64,000 bases of DNA from Halogranum gelatinilyticum (lineage in GTDB: Archaea > Halobacteriota > Halobacteria > Halobacteriales > Haloferacaceae). Under the pieces are notes generated by a model. The model did no database searches, had not been told where the DNA came from, and worked only from the letters and a program-made list of their open reading frames with translations. The position numbers were made by a program, and so were the translations under genes. Shown here piece after piece: positions 51,779 to 60,373 of this stretch; the first letter of the stretch is position 1, and each line of letters opens with the position of its first letter. The stretch spans positions 539,295-603,294 of the forward strand of contig NZ_FNHL01000001.1 of the NCBI RefSeq assembly GCF_900103715.1. Reading direction: 5' to 3'.

Positions 51779-52687
51779 TCACGCCCCGTCGGCGGACGTC
51801 TCGTCTTGCTCGTCGACATCGATGGTGCGTTTTTCATCGCCGCTGGTTGTTCTGAGGTACAGCCCAAAGGTACTCGCATCCGGTGCATAGTCCGCAGGAC
51901 GGAGTTCTTCTGTCCACGTCGCCTCGCTTCCTGCTTCGGTGGCAAGTTCAATCTCGTAGAAGGCGTACAGCCCAGACGTGTTGACACACCCACGAAAGAC
52001 ACCGTCAACGTCGCTCGTGTTTTCGACGGTCACCGTCACGTCAGCGGTGTCGGAGAGGAGGACGCGTTTCGGTGTGTCGAAGGAGACGACCTCGAAAGTC
52101 GGGTGTGTGCTGGCGACATGGTCCGTCACCTTCTCGGGGAGTGACCACTGGGCGGTGTCACCCTCGTGGTCGACCCGAAACGTGAGGTCGGATGCCGAGT
52201 CGAACTCGGTCGGAACGACGAACGCGACCCATCCCGTCGACCCATCTCGGTCCCAGTACGGACCAGTGTCGACGGCGTCGTCGGCGGACAGTTGGTCGAG
52301 TGGAGCCTCGTCGACTGTCTCGACTGCAGGAAACGAGTCGTCTCCTGCGACGAGCCGAAACGAATCCCACGGCGGCGGGTTCTCAGACTCGCCGCTAACG
52401 AACAGTTTCACGAACACCAGCCACTCATCTTCAAGTCGCTTGACGTCCGCCCAATCGACGTTCGAGATGTAGAGAAACGACGACTGCGGATGTGCCATCA
52501 GTGGGGTCACGGCTATCTCACCGACAGTCGCCTCGTTCCCGAACGACTGTGACGCTGGCGTCGGCGTTTCGGTGGACGAACCTGTCGCCGTCTCGGTGGC
52601 TGTCGGCTCGTCACCGAGACAGCCCACGAGGCCGAGCACGGAACCGAGGCTACCGAGACCGGTGAGGTAGCTACGTCTGGAGAGCAT
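51779..52687 (-). CDS. Haloarchaeal Tat lipoprotein of unknown function
   Basis: A 302-residue protein with a twin-arginine signal (SRRSYLTGLGSLGSVLGLVG, Arg4-Arg5) and a lipobox Cys23, then a Thr/Glu/Ser linker (about 24-48), then a beta-rich domain (EIAVTPLMAHPQSSFLYIS; TVTVENTSDVDGVFRGCVNTS near the C-terminal third looks like an Ig-like strand pair). Probably surface-anchored. No named family known to me. Confidence 0.75.
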   Translation of the reverse strand: MLSRRSYLTGLGSLGSVLGLVGCLGDEPTATETATGSSTETPTPASQSFGNEATVGEIAVTPLMAHPQSSFLYISNVDWADVKRLEDEWLVFVKLFVSGESENPPPWDSFRLVAGDDSFPAVETVDEAPLDQLSADDAVDTGPYWDRDGSTGWVAFVVPTEFDSASDLTFRVDHEGDTAQWSLPEKVTDHVASTHPTFEVVSFDTPKRVLLSDTADVTVTVENTSDVDGVFRGCVNTSGLYAFYEIELATEAGSEATWTEELRPADYAPDASTFGLYLRTTSGDEKRTIDVDEQDETSADGA

Positions 52688-52798
52688 GGCCGCGGCTACT
52701 CGAGTATGTGGTATCTGTCTTCTGGTCGAAAAGAAAACGGTCTGTCGTGCGGTGCGGTGGTCGGTCGGGTTAGGGTGATGTGGGCGTTATGCCGAACT

Positions 52799-54472
52799 TC
52801 ACATCGCGCCGCCCATACCGCCCATACCGCCCATGCCACCCATGCCGCCGGGCGCGCCGCCCTCGTCGTCACCGTCGCCCTTGGTGGAGAGGTCACCAGC
52901 GGCGATGATGTCGTCGATTTTGAGGACGAGGTTCGCGGCCTCGGTGGCAGACGAGATTGCCTGCTCCTTGGAGTGAGCCGGCTCGACGACACCTGCGTCG
53001 AACGTGTCGACGACGTCGCCCGTGAAGACGTTCAGGCCAGCGCGAACCTGGCCGTCCTCGTGGGCGGCGCGGAGGTCGACGAGCGTGTCGATGGAGTCGA
53101 GACCGGCGTTCTCGGCGAGGACGCGCGGGACGAGTTCGAGCGCGTCGGCGAAGGCCTCGACGGCGAGCTGCTCGCGGCCCGAGACGGAGTCAGCGTAGTC
53201 ACGGAGACGCGAGGCGAGTTCGACTTCGATTGCACCGCCGCCGGCGACGACACGGCCGTCGGAGACGGTCGTGGCGACGACGTCCAGGGCGTCCTGGATG
53301 CCGCGCTCGAGCTCGTCGACGACGTGGTCGGTGGAGCCACGGAGGAGGATGGTGACGCCGTGGGCGTCGTCGCCCTCGACGTAGAACAGCTCGTCCTCGT
53401 CGTCACGGCTGACCGAGCCGTGGCCGAGGTCGGAGACCTCGACGCTGTCGAGGTCCGAGACGACGGAGCCGCCGACGACGTTCTTGAGGAACTTGATGTC
53501 GGACTTCTTGACGCGGCGGACGGCGAGGATGTCCTCCTTGGCGAGGTAGTGCTGGGCGAGGTCGTCGATGCCCTTCTGGCAGAAGACGACGTCAGCACCG
53601 GAGTCGACGATCTGCTGGACCTTCTGCTTCAGCTGCTTCTCTTCCTGGTCGAGGAACTGCTGGAGCTGGTCCGGGCTGTCGATGGAGACGTTCGTGTCCG
53701 TGGAGGCCTCCTCGACTTCGATTGCCTCGTTGAGCAGCAGGATGTTCGCGTCCTCTGCCTCGGTCGGCATGTTGTCGTGGACCGGGTCCTTGTCGATGAC
53801 TGCACCCGTCAGGAGCTCGGACTCGGAGGCCGAGCGGCCGGTCTGGGTCTCGAGCTTGACGTTCTCGAGGTCGACGATGTGCGAGCCGTCGGCGGCCTCA
53901 ACGGTGACCTGCTTCACGGCGTCGACGATGAGCTGGGCGAGGAGGTCCTTGTTGAGCTCCGTGCCCTTGCCCGTCATGGAGGTCTCGGCGACCTTCTTCA
54001 GGAGTTCCTCGTCGTCGGGTTCGACGGTCTCGGCGATGTTGCCGACTTCCTCACGAGCCTTCTCCGAGGCGAGGTGGAAGCCCTTGATGACCGCCGTCGG
54101 GTGGATGTCCTGCTCGAGGAGGTCCTCGGCGTTCTTGAGAAGCTCGCCAGCGATCGCGACGGCGGTCGTCGTGCCGTCGCCAGCCTCGTCTTCCTGCGTC
54201 TCGGCGACCTCGATAATCATCTCGGCCGTCGGGTTGTCGATGTCCATCTCTTTGAGGATGGTGACACCGTCGTTCGTGATGGTGACGTCGCCCATCGAGT
54301 CGACGAGCATCTTGTCCATCCCTTTCGGGCCGAGTGTGGAACGTACGGCCTCGGCGACGGCGCGAGCCGCGCGGATGTTGTACGACTGCGCGTCACGGTC
54401 CTTGACGCGCTGGGAATCCTCTCCGAGAATGATCATCGGCTGACCCTGTTGCATTCGCTGACTCATGTTCAT
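52799..54472 (-). CDS. thsA: Thermosome (group II chaperonin) subunit
   Basis: A 557-residue chaperonin subunit. Motifs: RSTLGPKGMDKMLVDSMGD, the nucleotide-binding GDGTT in DEAGDGTTTAVAIAGELL, VVAGGGAIEVELASRLRDYA, and a C-terminal Gly-Met repeat tail (GGAPGGMGGMGGMGG) usual in haloarchaea. It forms two stacked rings and folds proteins with ATP. Starts at 54472 (MNMSQ) or 54466 are both possible; the TATA lies 24 or 30 bp upstream. Confidence 0.98.
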   Translation of the reverse strand: MNMSQRMQQGQPMIILGEDSQRVKDRDAQSYNIRAARAVAEAVRSTLGPKGMDKMLVDSMGDVTITNDGVTILKEMDIDNPTAEMIIEVAETQEDEAGDGTTTAVAIAGELLKNAEDLLEQDIHPTAVIKGFHLASEKAREEVGNIAETVEPDDEELLKKVAETSMTGKGTELNKDLLAQLIVDAVKQVTVEAADGSHIVDLENVKLETQTGRSASESELLTGAVIDKDPVHDNMPTEAEDANILLLNEAIEVEEASTDTNVSIDSPDQLQQFLDQEEKQLKQKVQQIVDSGADVVFCQKGIDDLAQHYLAKEDILAVRRVKKSDIKFLKNVVGGSVVSDLDSVEVSDLGHGSVSRDDEDELFYVEGDDAHGVTILLRGSTDHVVDELERGIQDALDVVATTVSDGRVVAGGGAIEVELASRLRDYADSVSGREQLAVEAFADALELVPRVLAENAGLDSIDTLVDLRAAHEDGQVRAGLNVFTGDVVDTFDAGVVEPAHSKEQAISSATEAANLVLKIDDIIAAGDLSTKGDGDDEGGAPGGMGGMGGMGGMGGAM

Positions 54473-54490
54473 CGCCAGATTGTTTGTGAT

Positions 54491-54500
54491 TCTATATAAG
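54491..54500 (-). promoter_or_regulatory. Thermosome TATA box
   Basis: Minus-strand cttatataga, 24 bp (to 54472) or 30 bp (to 54466) before the two possible starts. A strong TATA suits a heat-induced, highly expressed chaperonin. Confidence 0.55.
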
Positions 54501-54693
54501 GCTCACGATTCGGGACGATCCTGTGGAGACACGACGAAGAGATTTCAAGACACGAAACCGCAAGACTGGCCGGGATTTCTGCCCAAACTATGAGACTTAT
54601 TACCACGTCTCGGATCGGTGTCGTCGGGACCCGATTTCGGCCATTTATATACTCTTTGGCGTGGCGAGTCGGACAGGAGACTCGTGCGGTTCG

Positions 54694-54745
54694 GAGCGAT
54701 ACGCGAGTCGGGATGATGCGAGAGTCAGAGCGATACGCGAGTCGG
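54694..54745. repeat. Two 18-nt direct repeats, 34 bp apart
   Basis: gagcgatacgcgagtcgg occurs exactly at 54694-54711 and 54728-54745, with similar flanks (atgatgcgag / acgatgcgaag). Could be a regulator site or a decayed sequence. Confidence 0.5.
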
Positions 54746-54882
54746 AACGATGCGAAGAACTGGCCCGAATGCGCGGCAGCGGACGTGGCGGCCGTGCCGC
54801 GTCGCTCGTGGCGAGTGAAAACGAAGCCGTGCGGGAAGCGCGCCGAAAAGACGTTCGGGCGGGGTCTCGACGGCTCGGCTGG

Positions 54883-55023
54883 CTATCGCGCGAGGTCGAG
54901 TTCGACGGCGTTGTCCGCGCGAATCCACGCGAACTCGTGTCGTGTGTCGTAGATCTCGACTGAGCCGTCGTCGCAGATGAGCGTTTCGTACCGTCCACGG
55001 TGTCTGAGGCTTTCGTCCGCCAT
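54883..55023 (-). CDS. Small haloarchaeal protein, DUF7331-like
   Basis: A 46-residue protein: MADESLRHRGRYETLICDDG start, then EIYDTRHEFAWIRADNAVEL and DLAR. It has the look of short conserved haloarchaeal proteins with a YET...YD...AWI pattern. No known role. It is short but runs cleanly from ATG to TAG with haloarchaeal codon use. Confidence 0.65.
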   Translation of the reverse strand: MADESLRHRGRYETLICDDGSVEIYDTRHEFAWIRADNAVELDLAR

Positions 55024-55104
55024 GGTGGTCTACCCGTAGGAGAGTGAGTGGGGCACATACCCGTTTCGGATGGGGCGATTCAGTGACCCTACCGACAGAC
55101 CGGG

Positions 55105-55500
55105 CTACTCGACCGGCTCCTTCCAGTGTACTGTCACCGTCCCGACGGCGAAGGCGTCCGTTCCCTCGGCGTTGCGCCGAAACTGAACGGTGTTCGTCCC
55201 CTCGTGGAGCGTCGCGCCCGAGAGCGTGTCGACCCAGTACTGCCAGCCCTCGTTCGGTGGGATGTCGAACCCACCTAACGGCTCGCCGTTGACGAGGATC
55301 TCGTGGCCGTACTCGGCGACGTCGAACGCCTGCAAGCCGATGTAGGCGTCGGTCGGTTCGTCGGTCGGCACGGTGAACTCGAAGGCGTCGGTCTCGTCAC
55401 CGGCGTCGGTCGCCCACTCGAGGTCCAGCGAGTGTCCCTCGGGCGCGAGTTGTGCTCCAACGTAGACGGTCGCGTAGTTGGCACGGGTCTGCACGCTCAC
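55105..55500 (-). CDS. Conserved haloarchaeal beta-rich protein
   Basis: A 131-residue protein with beta strands throughout (ANYATVYVGAQLAPEGHSL; AYIGLQAFDVAEYGHEILVN; TNTVQFRRNAEGTDAFAV). It resembles a jelly-roll/galactose-binding-like module (cf. DUF7383), so it could bind carbohydrate or protein, but that is inference from strand pattern only. No signal peptide. Confidence 0.7.
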   Translation of the reverse strand: MSVQTRANYATVYVGAQLAPEGHSLDLEWATDAGDETDAFEFTVPTDEPTDAYIGLQAFDVAEYGHEILVNGEPLGGFDIPPNEGWQYWVDTLSGATLHEGTNTVQFRRNAEGTDAFAVGTVTVHWKEPVE

Positions 55501-55540
55501 GGCTAATCAGGCAGGTGATAAAAACACGACGACAACGCCG

Positions 55541-55723
55541 TCAGTTGTCCAGTTCGTCGAGTTCCGACGGTTCGGCGAGAAGTTCGTCGTCGACGTCCTC
55601 GAACCGTGGCGGCTCCTGCTGGTCTTCCGCTCCCAGTTCACGTTGAGCGAGTTCGGATTCGAGCTGTGCTTCCTTGTTGAGGCCCTTCTTCTCTCGACCA
55701 CTCTTCGTGTCTGGCATTGTCAT
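55541..55723 (-). CDS. Small charged protein of unknown function
   Basis: A 60-residue, highly charged protein (MTMPDTKSGREKKGLNKEA, then a Glu/Asp-rich helix ending ELDELDN). Starts at 55723 or 55717 (MPDTK) are both possible. Such short helical proteins are conserved in haloarchaea; function unknown. It lies 40 bp downstream of the beta-rich protein gene's position on the same strand order. Confidence 0.6.
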   Translation of the reverse strand: MTMPDTKSGREKKGLNKEAQLESELAQRELGAEDQQEPPRFEDVDDELLAEPSELDELDN

Positions 55724-56132
55724 GCATGGAGAGGCCACGGAGGGTGATGAACCTTTTTGAAAGGTATCTGATACGGTGACCGCGACAGGTTGACAGTTGC
55801 GTGAGAAATCGGCTGTTCGTGCCGGAAACCGCTGCGATGAGTGTCTTTCGTGCGGCCGTTTCGAGAACTGGTTAGACGCTCCGGCAGGGCAGACGGTTGT
55901 CGGCGGCGACGTAGGCTGCCGAACACAGTCGCACACGTCGGTGGCTAGCACACGAGGTGCTCGCCGTGTTGTGTGCGACAGAAAAACGGCAGGACAGGGA
56001 TTTGAACTACGGTCGTTTCGCTCGCGTTGCTCGCTCCACTCCCTGATTCAAATCCCGTCGTCGTCGTTCACTCGAAATACGGTGGTCACAGCGCGATAAA
56101 ACGCGCTGCTCGGCACGTAGTTTCTCGAGAAA
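55724..56132. other. Intergenic region holding a tRNA-Ser 3'-end copy
   Basis: About 410 bp upstream of the small charged gene and downstream of tRNA-Ser. I see no plausible gene. It holds the duplicated 18-nt tRNA-Ser segment (55990-56007) and an inverted copy of its core (56047-56056), with typical GC-rich filler between. Confidence 0.5.
55990..56007. repeat. Copy of the tRNA-Ser 3' end (att-like)
   Basis: caggacagggatttgaac is identical to 56136-56153 inside tRNA-Ser(GGA) (T arm and 3' acceptor side), same orientation, 146 bp away. This is the structure of an attachment-site pair left by integration and loss of an element. Its core gggatttgaa (55997-56006) also has a 10-bp inverted partner at 56047-56056. 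Confidence 0.6.
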
Positions 56133-56213
56133 CGCCAGGACAGGGATTTGAACCCTGGATCCCAAAGGGAACACGCTTTCCAGGCGTGCGCTTTACCACT
56201 CAGCCATCCTGGC
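56133..56213 (-). tRNA. tRNA-Ser(GGA)
   Basis: An 81-nt class II tRNA on the minus strand with a long variable arm. Acceptor GCCAGGA / TCCTGGC with discriminator G; anticodon loop TGGAAAG within CACGCC...; anticodon GGA (codon UCC). The long variable arm (TTCCCTTTGGGA region) and discriminator G fit serine. No intron seen. Confidence 0.95.
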
Positions 56214-56242
56214 TTGCAATCCATCGTACCGCAGTGGGAAGT

Positions 56243-56449
56243 TTAAGTCCTTCCTTTCCGAGCGAGACGGTGTTCGGTGACGTACGACACACCGGCGACA
56301 GCGACGCCGAGGGCGGCTGCCAGCGCGAGCCGTACCAACAGCGACACCGGCAGCGGTCCGACGAGCAGGATGTAGCCCTGCGTCAGCGCGAGGAACGCCA
56401 GCGCGCCGACCGCACCCCACAGGACGCCGGACTTGGTTCGTGCCCGCAC
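56243..56449 (-). CDS. Small membrane protein of unknown function
   Basis: A 68-residue protein with two hydrophobic helices (VLWGAVGALAFLALTQGYIL and LVRLALAAALGVAVAGVSYV), basic at both ends. It lies 6 bp downstream of the RidA gene on the same strand and is probably cotranscribed with it. No family recognised. Confidence 0.6.
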   Translation of the reverse strand: MRARTKSGVLWGAVGALAFLALTQGYILLVGPLPVSLLVRLALAAALGVAVAGVSYVTEHRLARKGRT

Positions 56450-56455
56450 GGCCGA

Positions 56456-56836
56456 CTACTCCAGGGAGGCGATGGCCTCGATCTCGATGCCGACGCCCTT
56501 CGGGAGGTTGGCGACCTCGAACGCGCTGCGGGCCGGTGGCTCGTCGTCGAAATACGTCGCGTAGGTCTCGTTCATCTCGTCGAAGTCCTCGATGTCGTCG
56601 AGGAGGACGGTCACCTTCAGCACGTCGCCCGCGTCGGCACCCTCCTCGGCGAGGACGGCCATGATGTTGTCCAGTGCCTGCTCGGTCTGCGTGGTCATGT
56701 CCGCGTCGGCGAGTAGTTCACCGTCGGGAGTGAGCGGAATCTGCCCGGCCGTGAAGAGGAGGCTGCCGTCTGTCGTCGCCTGACTGTACGCGCCCACCGC
56801 GGCGGGGGCGTCGTCGGTGCTGATGATTCGCTTCAT
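56456..56836 (-). CDS. ridA: RidA-family enamine/imine deaminase
   Basis: A 126-residue protein of the YjgF/YER057c/UK114 group. Marks: VGAYSQATTDGSLLFTAGQIP near the start, and the active-site region with the conserved Arg in PPARSAFEVANLPKGVGIEIEAIA. RidA hydrolyses 2-aminoacrylate and 2-aminocrotonate made by PLP dehydratases, and it sits next to ilvA, whose product is exactly that. A trimeric cytosolic protein. Confidence 0.95.
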   Translation of the reverse strand: MKRIISTDDAPAAVGAYSQATTDGSLLFTAGQIPLTPDGELLADADMTTQTEQALDNIMAVLAEEGADAGDVLKVTVLLDDIEDFDEMNETYATYFDDEPPARSAFEVANLPKGVGIEIEAIASLE

Positions 56837-56887
56837 ACGCGAGGCGTCGGCCGGACGGGGCTTAAAAGGTCGAGTCGTGCGTCCGAA

Positions 56888-58099
56888 TCAGGCGAGAACC
56901 TCGACGGAGTAGCCGTGTTCGCGGAGGGCGTCCAAGACTTCCTCGACGTGGTCCTCACCGCGAGTCTCCAGGTCCAACTCGACCTCCGCGGCGTTCATGG
57001 CGATGTCCCGCGAGGTGCGGTCGTGGCGGATGGCGTAGATGTTCGCCTGCTGGGCGGCGAGGACGTCGATGAGCTTCTCCAGCGCGCCCGGCCGGTCCTT
57101 GAGTACCGTCTTGACCTTGAGGTAGCGACCCGTCTCGACCAGCCCGCGCATGATGACCGTCGTCAGCGTGTTCATGTCGATGTTGCCGCCGCAGAGCGCG
57201 GGAACGACGACCTCGTCTTCCTCGTAGTCGAACTTGTCGAAGAGCAGTGCCGCGAGCGCGACGGCTCCGGCCCCCTCGACCAGCGTCTTGCTCCGTTCGA
57301 GCAGGTAGGTGAGTGCGACGGCGATCTCCTCGTCGGAGACGGTGACGACCTCGTCGACGCGCTCGCGGATGACCTCGAAGGGAGCCTCGCCGACGTTGCG
57401 GGTGGCGATCCCGTCGGCGATAGTGTCGACCTCGTCGAGCGGCGTAATCTCGCCCTTCTTCAGCGAGTCGGCGACGCTGGAGGCACCCTCGGCCTGCACG
57501 CCGATGACTCGGGCGTCGGGGACCTGCTCTTTGACCGCCGTGGCGATGCCGGAGATGAGGCCGCCGCCGCCGATGGGGACGATGACCGTGTCGAGGTCGG
57601 GGCAGTCCTCGACGATTTCCAGGCCGATGGTCCCCTGCCCGGCCATGACGTACGGGTCATCGAAGGCGTGGACGTACGTTCTCCCTTCCTCGGCCTCGAT
57701 CTCGTGGGCCTTGTCCTGGGCGTCGTTGTAGTCCGCGCCGTGGAGGACGACCCGGCCGCCGTAGCGCTCGGTGGCTTTGACCTTCGTGATGGGCGCGTGT
57801 TCGGGCATGACGATGGTCGAGTCGACGCCCGCGCGGGTGGCCGCGAGCGCGACCCCCTGGGCGTGGTTCCCGGCGCTGGCGGTGACGACGCCTACCTCCT
57901 TCTCTTCCTCGGAGAGCGTCGTGATGCGGTTCATCGCCCCGCGAATCTTGAACGACCCCGTGCGCTGGAAGTTCTCCAGCTTCAGGTGGACCTCGGCACC
58001 GGTCATGTCGGTGTAGGTGTGGGAGTATTCCAGCGGTGTATGGCGGGCGACCTCGGAGACGCGGTCGCGCGCGTCGAGAACGTCGGCGAGCGAGAGCAT
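56888..58099 (-). CDS. ilvA: Threonine ammonia-lyase (threonine deaminase)
   Basis: A 403-residue PLP enzyme converting threonine to 2-oxobutanoate. The Schiff-base Lys is K51 in RTGSFKIRGAMN; the phosphate loop is GGGGLISGIA; and the C-terminus is an ACT domain (VLKDRPGALEKLIDVLAAQQANIYAI), so it is probably allosteric. Length and ACT domain match the archaeal/catabolic-like form. Upstream lies a small TATA-led frame (58133-58216) and its own TATA at about 58131-58137. Confidence 0.95.
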   Translation of the reverse strand: MLSLADVLDARDRVSEVARHTPLEYSHTYTDMTGAEVHLKLENFQRTGSFKIRGAMNRITTLSEEEKEVGVVTASAGNHAQGVALAATRAGVDSTIVMPEHAPITKVKATERYGGRVVLHGADYNDAQDKAHEIEAEEGRTYVHAFDDPYVMAGQGTIGLEIVEDCPDLDTVIVPIGGGGLISGIATAVKEQVPDARVIGVQAEGASSVADSLKKGEITPLDEVDTIADGIATRNVGEAPFEVIRERVDEVVTVSDEEIAVALTYLLERSKTLVEGAGAVALAALLFDKFDYEEDEVVVPALCGGNIDMNTLTTVIMRGLVETGRYLKVKTVLKDRPGALEKLIDVLAAQQANIYAIRHDRTSRDIAMNAAEVELDLETRGEDHVEEVLDALREHGYSVEVLA

Positions 58100-58132
58100 A
58101 GCCGTCGCTACTTCGGCAACGTTGTTAACCGT

Positions 58133-58216
58133 TTATTCACACAGACGACTCGGCCAGCGCGGCCGCTCTCGGGCGGTTTGGGGGAAGGGGGGAATGTAAG
58201 TGCGCGTGATGCGCAT
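58133..58216 (-). CDS. Possible leaderless small ORF upstream of ilvA
   Basis: A 27-codon frame (MRITRTYIPPFPQTARERPR, then WPSRLCE) whose ATG at 58216 lies 27 bp after a good TATA (cgtttatgtg on the minus strand, 58239-58247). It ends 33 bp before ilvA, overlapping the ilvA TATA. It could be a real small protein, a leader peptide, or just a promoter with an untranslated leader. No homology known to me. Confidence 0.25.
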   Translation of the reverse strand: MRITRTYIPPFPQTARERPRWPSRLCE

Positions 58217-58343
58217 TCGTCTCCTCACGCCCAGTACACATAAACGTCCGCCACGCGGAGTGAAAGTGTAATCGCTAGACGGAAGCGACCCGAAACGCGT
58301 GTCAGACGCCTGTCGGCCGTTCGTCCGCCACCCGGTTCTCGGC

Positions 58344-58784
58344 TCAGTCGGTCCACGAGACGGTCACCGATTCGCGGGCGACGTAGCGGCGGACCCGCTC
58401 GGCGAGCGACCCGTCGCCGGGCCACGAGATCTCCTCCTCGGCGTCGAGTTCGTCGGGGTCGCCGACGTAGACGGCGACCGTCTCGCCGACACCGTCGTCC
58501 CCGGCGGTCGCGTCGCCGTCGCCACCATCGTTTCCGTCCACCCGCCACGGCACCTCCACCCGGACGTAGAGTCCCTGCCCGACGCCCTCGTAGGTGTCGA
58601 CCGCGTCGACGTCGTCCGTCCGCAGCACGCGGCCGCCGACCGACCCGCCCGGCGCGAGCGTCGGATACCGGCCGCTCACGGGATGGAGTCCGTCCAGGAC
58701 CGCCGCGCCGAGATAGCTGTAGGAGTCGACGACCTGCGCGACCTGTTCGGGATTGGTGAGCGTGCCGTAGACGAAGAAATCCAT
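58344..58784 (-). CDS. Gamma-glutamylcyclotransferase-fold protein
   Basis: A 146-residue protein with the start MDFFVYGTLTNPEQVA that gives the YGxL motif of the GGCT/BtrG fold, then LHPVSGRYPTLAPGGSVGGRVL and a catalytic-type Glu in DTYEG. An Asp/Gly-rich insertion (GNDGGDGDATAGDDGVG) separates two strands. Haloarchaea make gamma-glutamylcysteine, so a role in thiol turnover is possible, but the family is broad. Confidence 0.9.
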   Translation of the reverse strand: MDFFVYGTLTNPEQVAQVVDSYSYLGAAVLDGLHPVSGRYPTLAPGGSVGGRVLRTDDVDAVDTYEGVGQGLYVRVEVPWRVDGNDGGDGDATAGDDGVGETVAVYVGDPDELDAEEEISWPGDGSLAERVRRYVARESVTVSWTD

Positions 58785-58892
58785 ATACGGTCGTCGGGCC
58801 GGACGCAGTTCAAGTTGCCTCCTAACTCAGCCGACACCGGCCAGCCCCTCGGGTTCCGGTACGGGTAAACGCGACGGCCGCGGAGGGTCCGT

Positions 58893-60284
58893 GTGAGCGA
58901 CAGCCGACTCCTCGCCGTCTGGAAGCGCGTCTTCGGACTGGCGTGGCCGGTGATGGCCGAGCAGACCTTCCGCACGGCGATGCGGACGACCGACATCATC
59001 GTCACCGCGACCATCTCGCCCGTCGCCGTCGCGGCCATCGGTCTCGCGGACCTCTACGCGCGCTTCCCGCTGTGGATCGGTCTCGGAACCGGCGGCGGTG
59101 CCATCGCGCTCTCCAGTCAGGACACCGGCAGCGGTGCCGACGCCAACCGCGACCAAGCCATCTCGATCGCCCTCCTCCTCGGCGCGTTACTCGGGATTCC
59201 GTTCGTCGTCTTCGGCCTGCTCTTCGGTCGGCAAGCAATCGCCATCCTCGGCGCGCCCGCCGACGTCGCCGACCTCGGCGGTCTCTATCTCGCGGTCATC
59301 TTCGCGACCGCGCCCGCCCGCCACGTCGCACTCATCGCCGCCCGCTCCTTGCAGGGCACAGGCGACACCCGGACGCCGATGTACGTCAACGTCGTCGCCA
59401 ACGCGCTCAACATCGGCGGCAGCGTCGTCCTCGGTCTCGGTCTCTTCGGGACCGCGGGGATGGAACTCTTCGGCGTCGGCATCACGGGTGTCGTCGGTGT
59501 CGGCATCGCCACCTCCGCTGCCAACGTCGTCACCGCCGTCGCCCTCCTCGGCGCGCTCCGGACGAACTACACCGACGCGTGGCTCGTCCGGCCCACGGAC
59601 CCCATCGTCGCCAAACAGCTCGTCGTCGTCAGCGCGCCGAGCGTCGCCGAGGGGCTGGCGTCGACGCTCGCGGAGTTCCCGCTCAACAGCATCCTCCTCG
59701 GCTTCGGCACCGAGGTCAACGCCGCCTTCCAGATCGGCCGTCGGCTCTACCAGCAGGTGACGGGACCGCTCTCGCGCGGCTACAACGTCGCCGCGAGCGT
59801 CGTCGTCGGCCAGGCGCTCGGCGAGGGCGACCCGGAGAAGGCGCGCTTCGAGGGCTGGGGGACCGTCGCGCTCGGGCTGGCGACCGTCGGCGTCGTCGGC
59901 CTGCTGCTCGTCGTCGTCGCGGAGCCGTTCGTCAACCTGTTCACCACCGACTCGGAGACGGCCAGCTACGCCGTCGACTTCGCGCGGGTGTACGGCCTGA
60001 CCGCCGCGTTCCTCGTCACTTTCTCCATCCTGCAGGGGGCACTCCGCGGCGCGAGCGAGACCCGGATGCCGTTCTACGCGCGGACATCGGGGCTGTTCGG
60101 CTTCATGGTCGGCTTCACCTACCTCGTCGGTGTCGTCATGGACTACGGTGTCGTCGCTGCCTACGCGGGCATCGGTCTCTCGTACGTCTGGATGGCCGCA
60201 ATCGTCGCCCTGAGCTTCTGGCGCAGCGACTGGGCCAGCCGGGCGGCGTCGATGATGCAGGAACGGGGCAGCACCGTCGAGTGA
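58893..60284 (+). CDS. MATE-family efflux transporter
   Basis: A 463-residue multidrug/toxin exporter with about 12 helices in two homologous halves (start VFGLAWPVMAEQTFRTAMRTTDIIV; second half SAPSVAEGLASTLAEFPLNSILLGFG). Substrates are usually cationic drugs exchanged for Na+ or H+. The GTG at 58893 is chosen since no ATG fits and the sequence begins at the family start. Promoter should lie in the 100 bp shared with the gene at 58784. Confidence 0.92.
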   Translation: MSDSRLLAVWKRVFGLAWPVMAEQTFRTAMRTTDIIVTATISPVAVAAIGLADLYARFPLWIGLGTGGGAIALSSQDTGSGADANRDQAISIALLLGALLGIPFVVFGLLFGRQAIAILGAPADVADLGGLYLAVIFATAPARHVALIAARSLQGTGDTRTPMYVNVVANALNIGGSVVLGLGLFGTAGMELFGVGITGVVGVGIATSAANVVTAVALLGALRTNYTDAWLVRPTDPIVAKQLVVVSAPSVAEGLASTLAEFPLNSILLGFGTEVNAAFQIGRRLYQQVTGPLSRGYNVAASVVVGQALGEGDPEKARFEGWGTVALGLATVGVVGLLLVVVAEPFVNLFTTDSETASYAVDFARVYGLTAAFLVTFSILQGALRGASETRMPFYARTSGLFGFMVGFTYLVGVVMDYGVVAAYAGIGLSYVWMAAIVALSFWRSDWASRAASMMQERGSTVE

Positions 60285-60373
60285 GGTGGTTGCGGTCGTT
60301 GTCGACGACATACCAAGGGCTGTCGCTCACGGTGACGAGAGCCGAAAAAGCGGGAGTCTGTGGTTTTCGCGGA

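Larger units (their letters stand above)
54473..54882. other. Intergenic region upstream of the thermosome gene
   Basis: About 410 bp. Near the thermosome start lies its TATA box (54491-54500). Further upstream there is a second strong TATA (ttatata at 54645-54651) without a gene placed for it on either strand, and two exact 18-nt direct repeats (54694-54711 and 54728-54745). No long coding frame with family sense is visible. A small RNA is possible. Confidence 0.45.

Noticed and set aside
55980-56060. Second tRNA gene
   Set aside because: Only the T-arm/3' part is present; there is no anticodon arm or 5' acceptor, so it is a partial copy.
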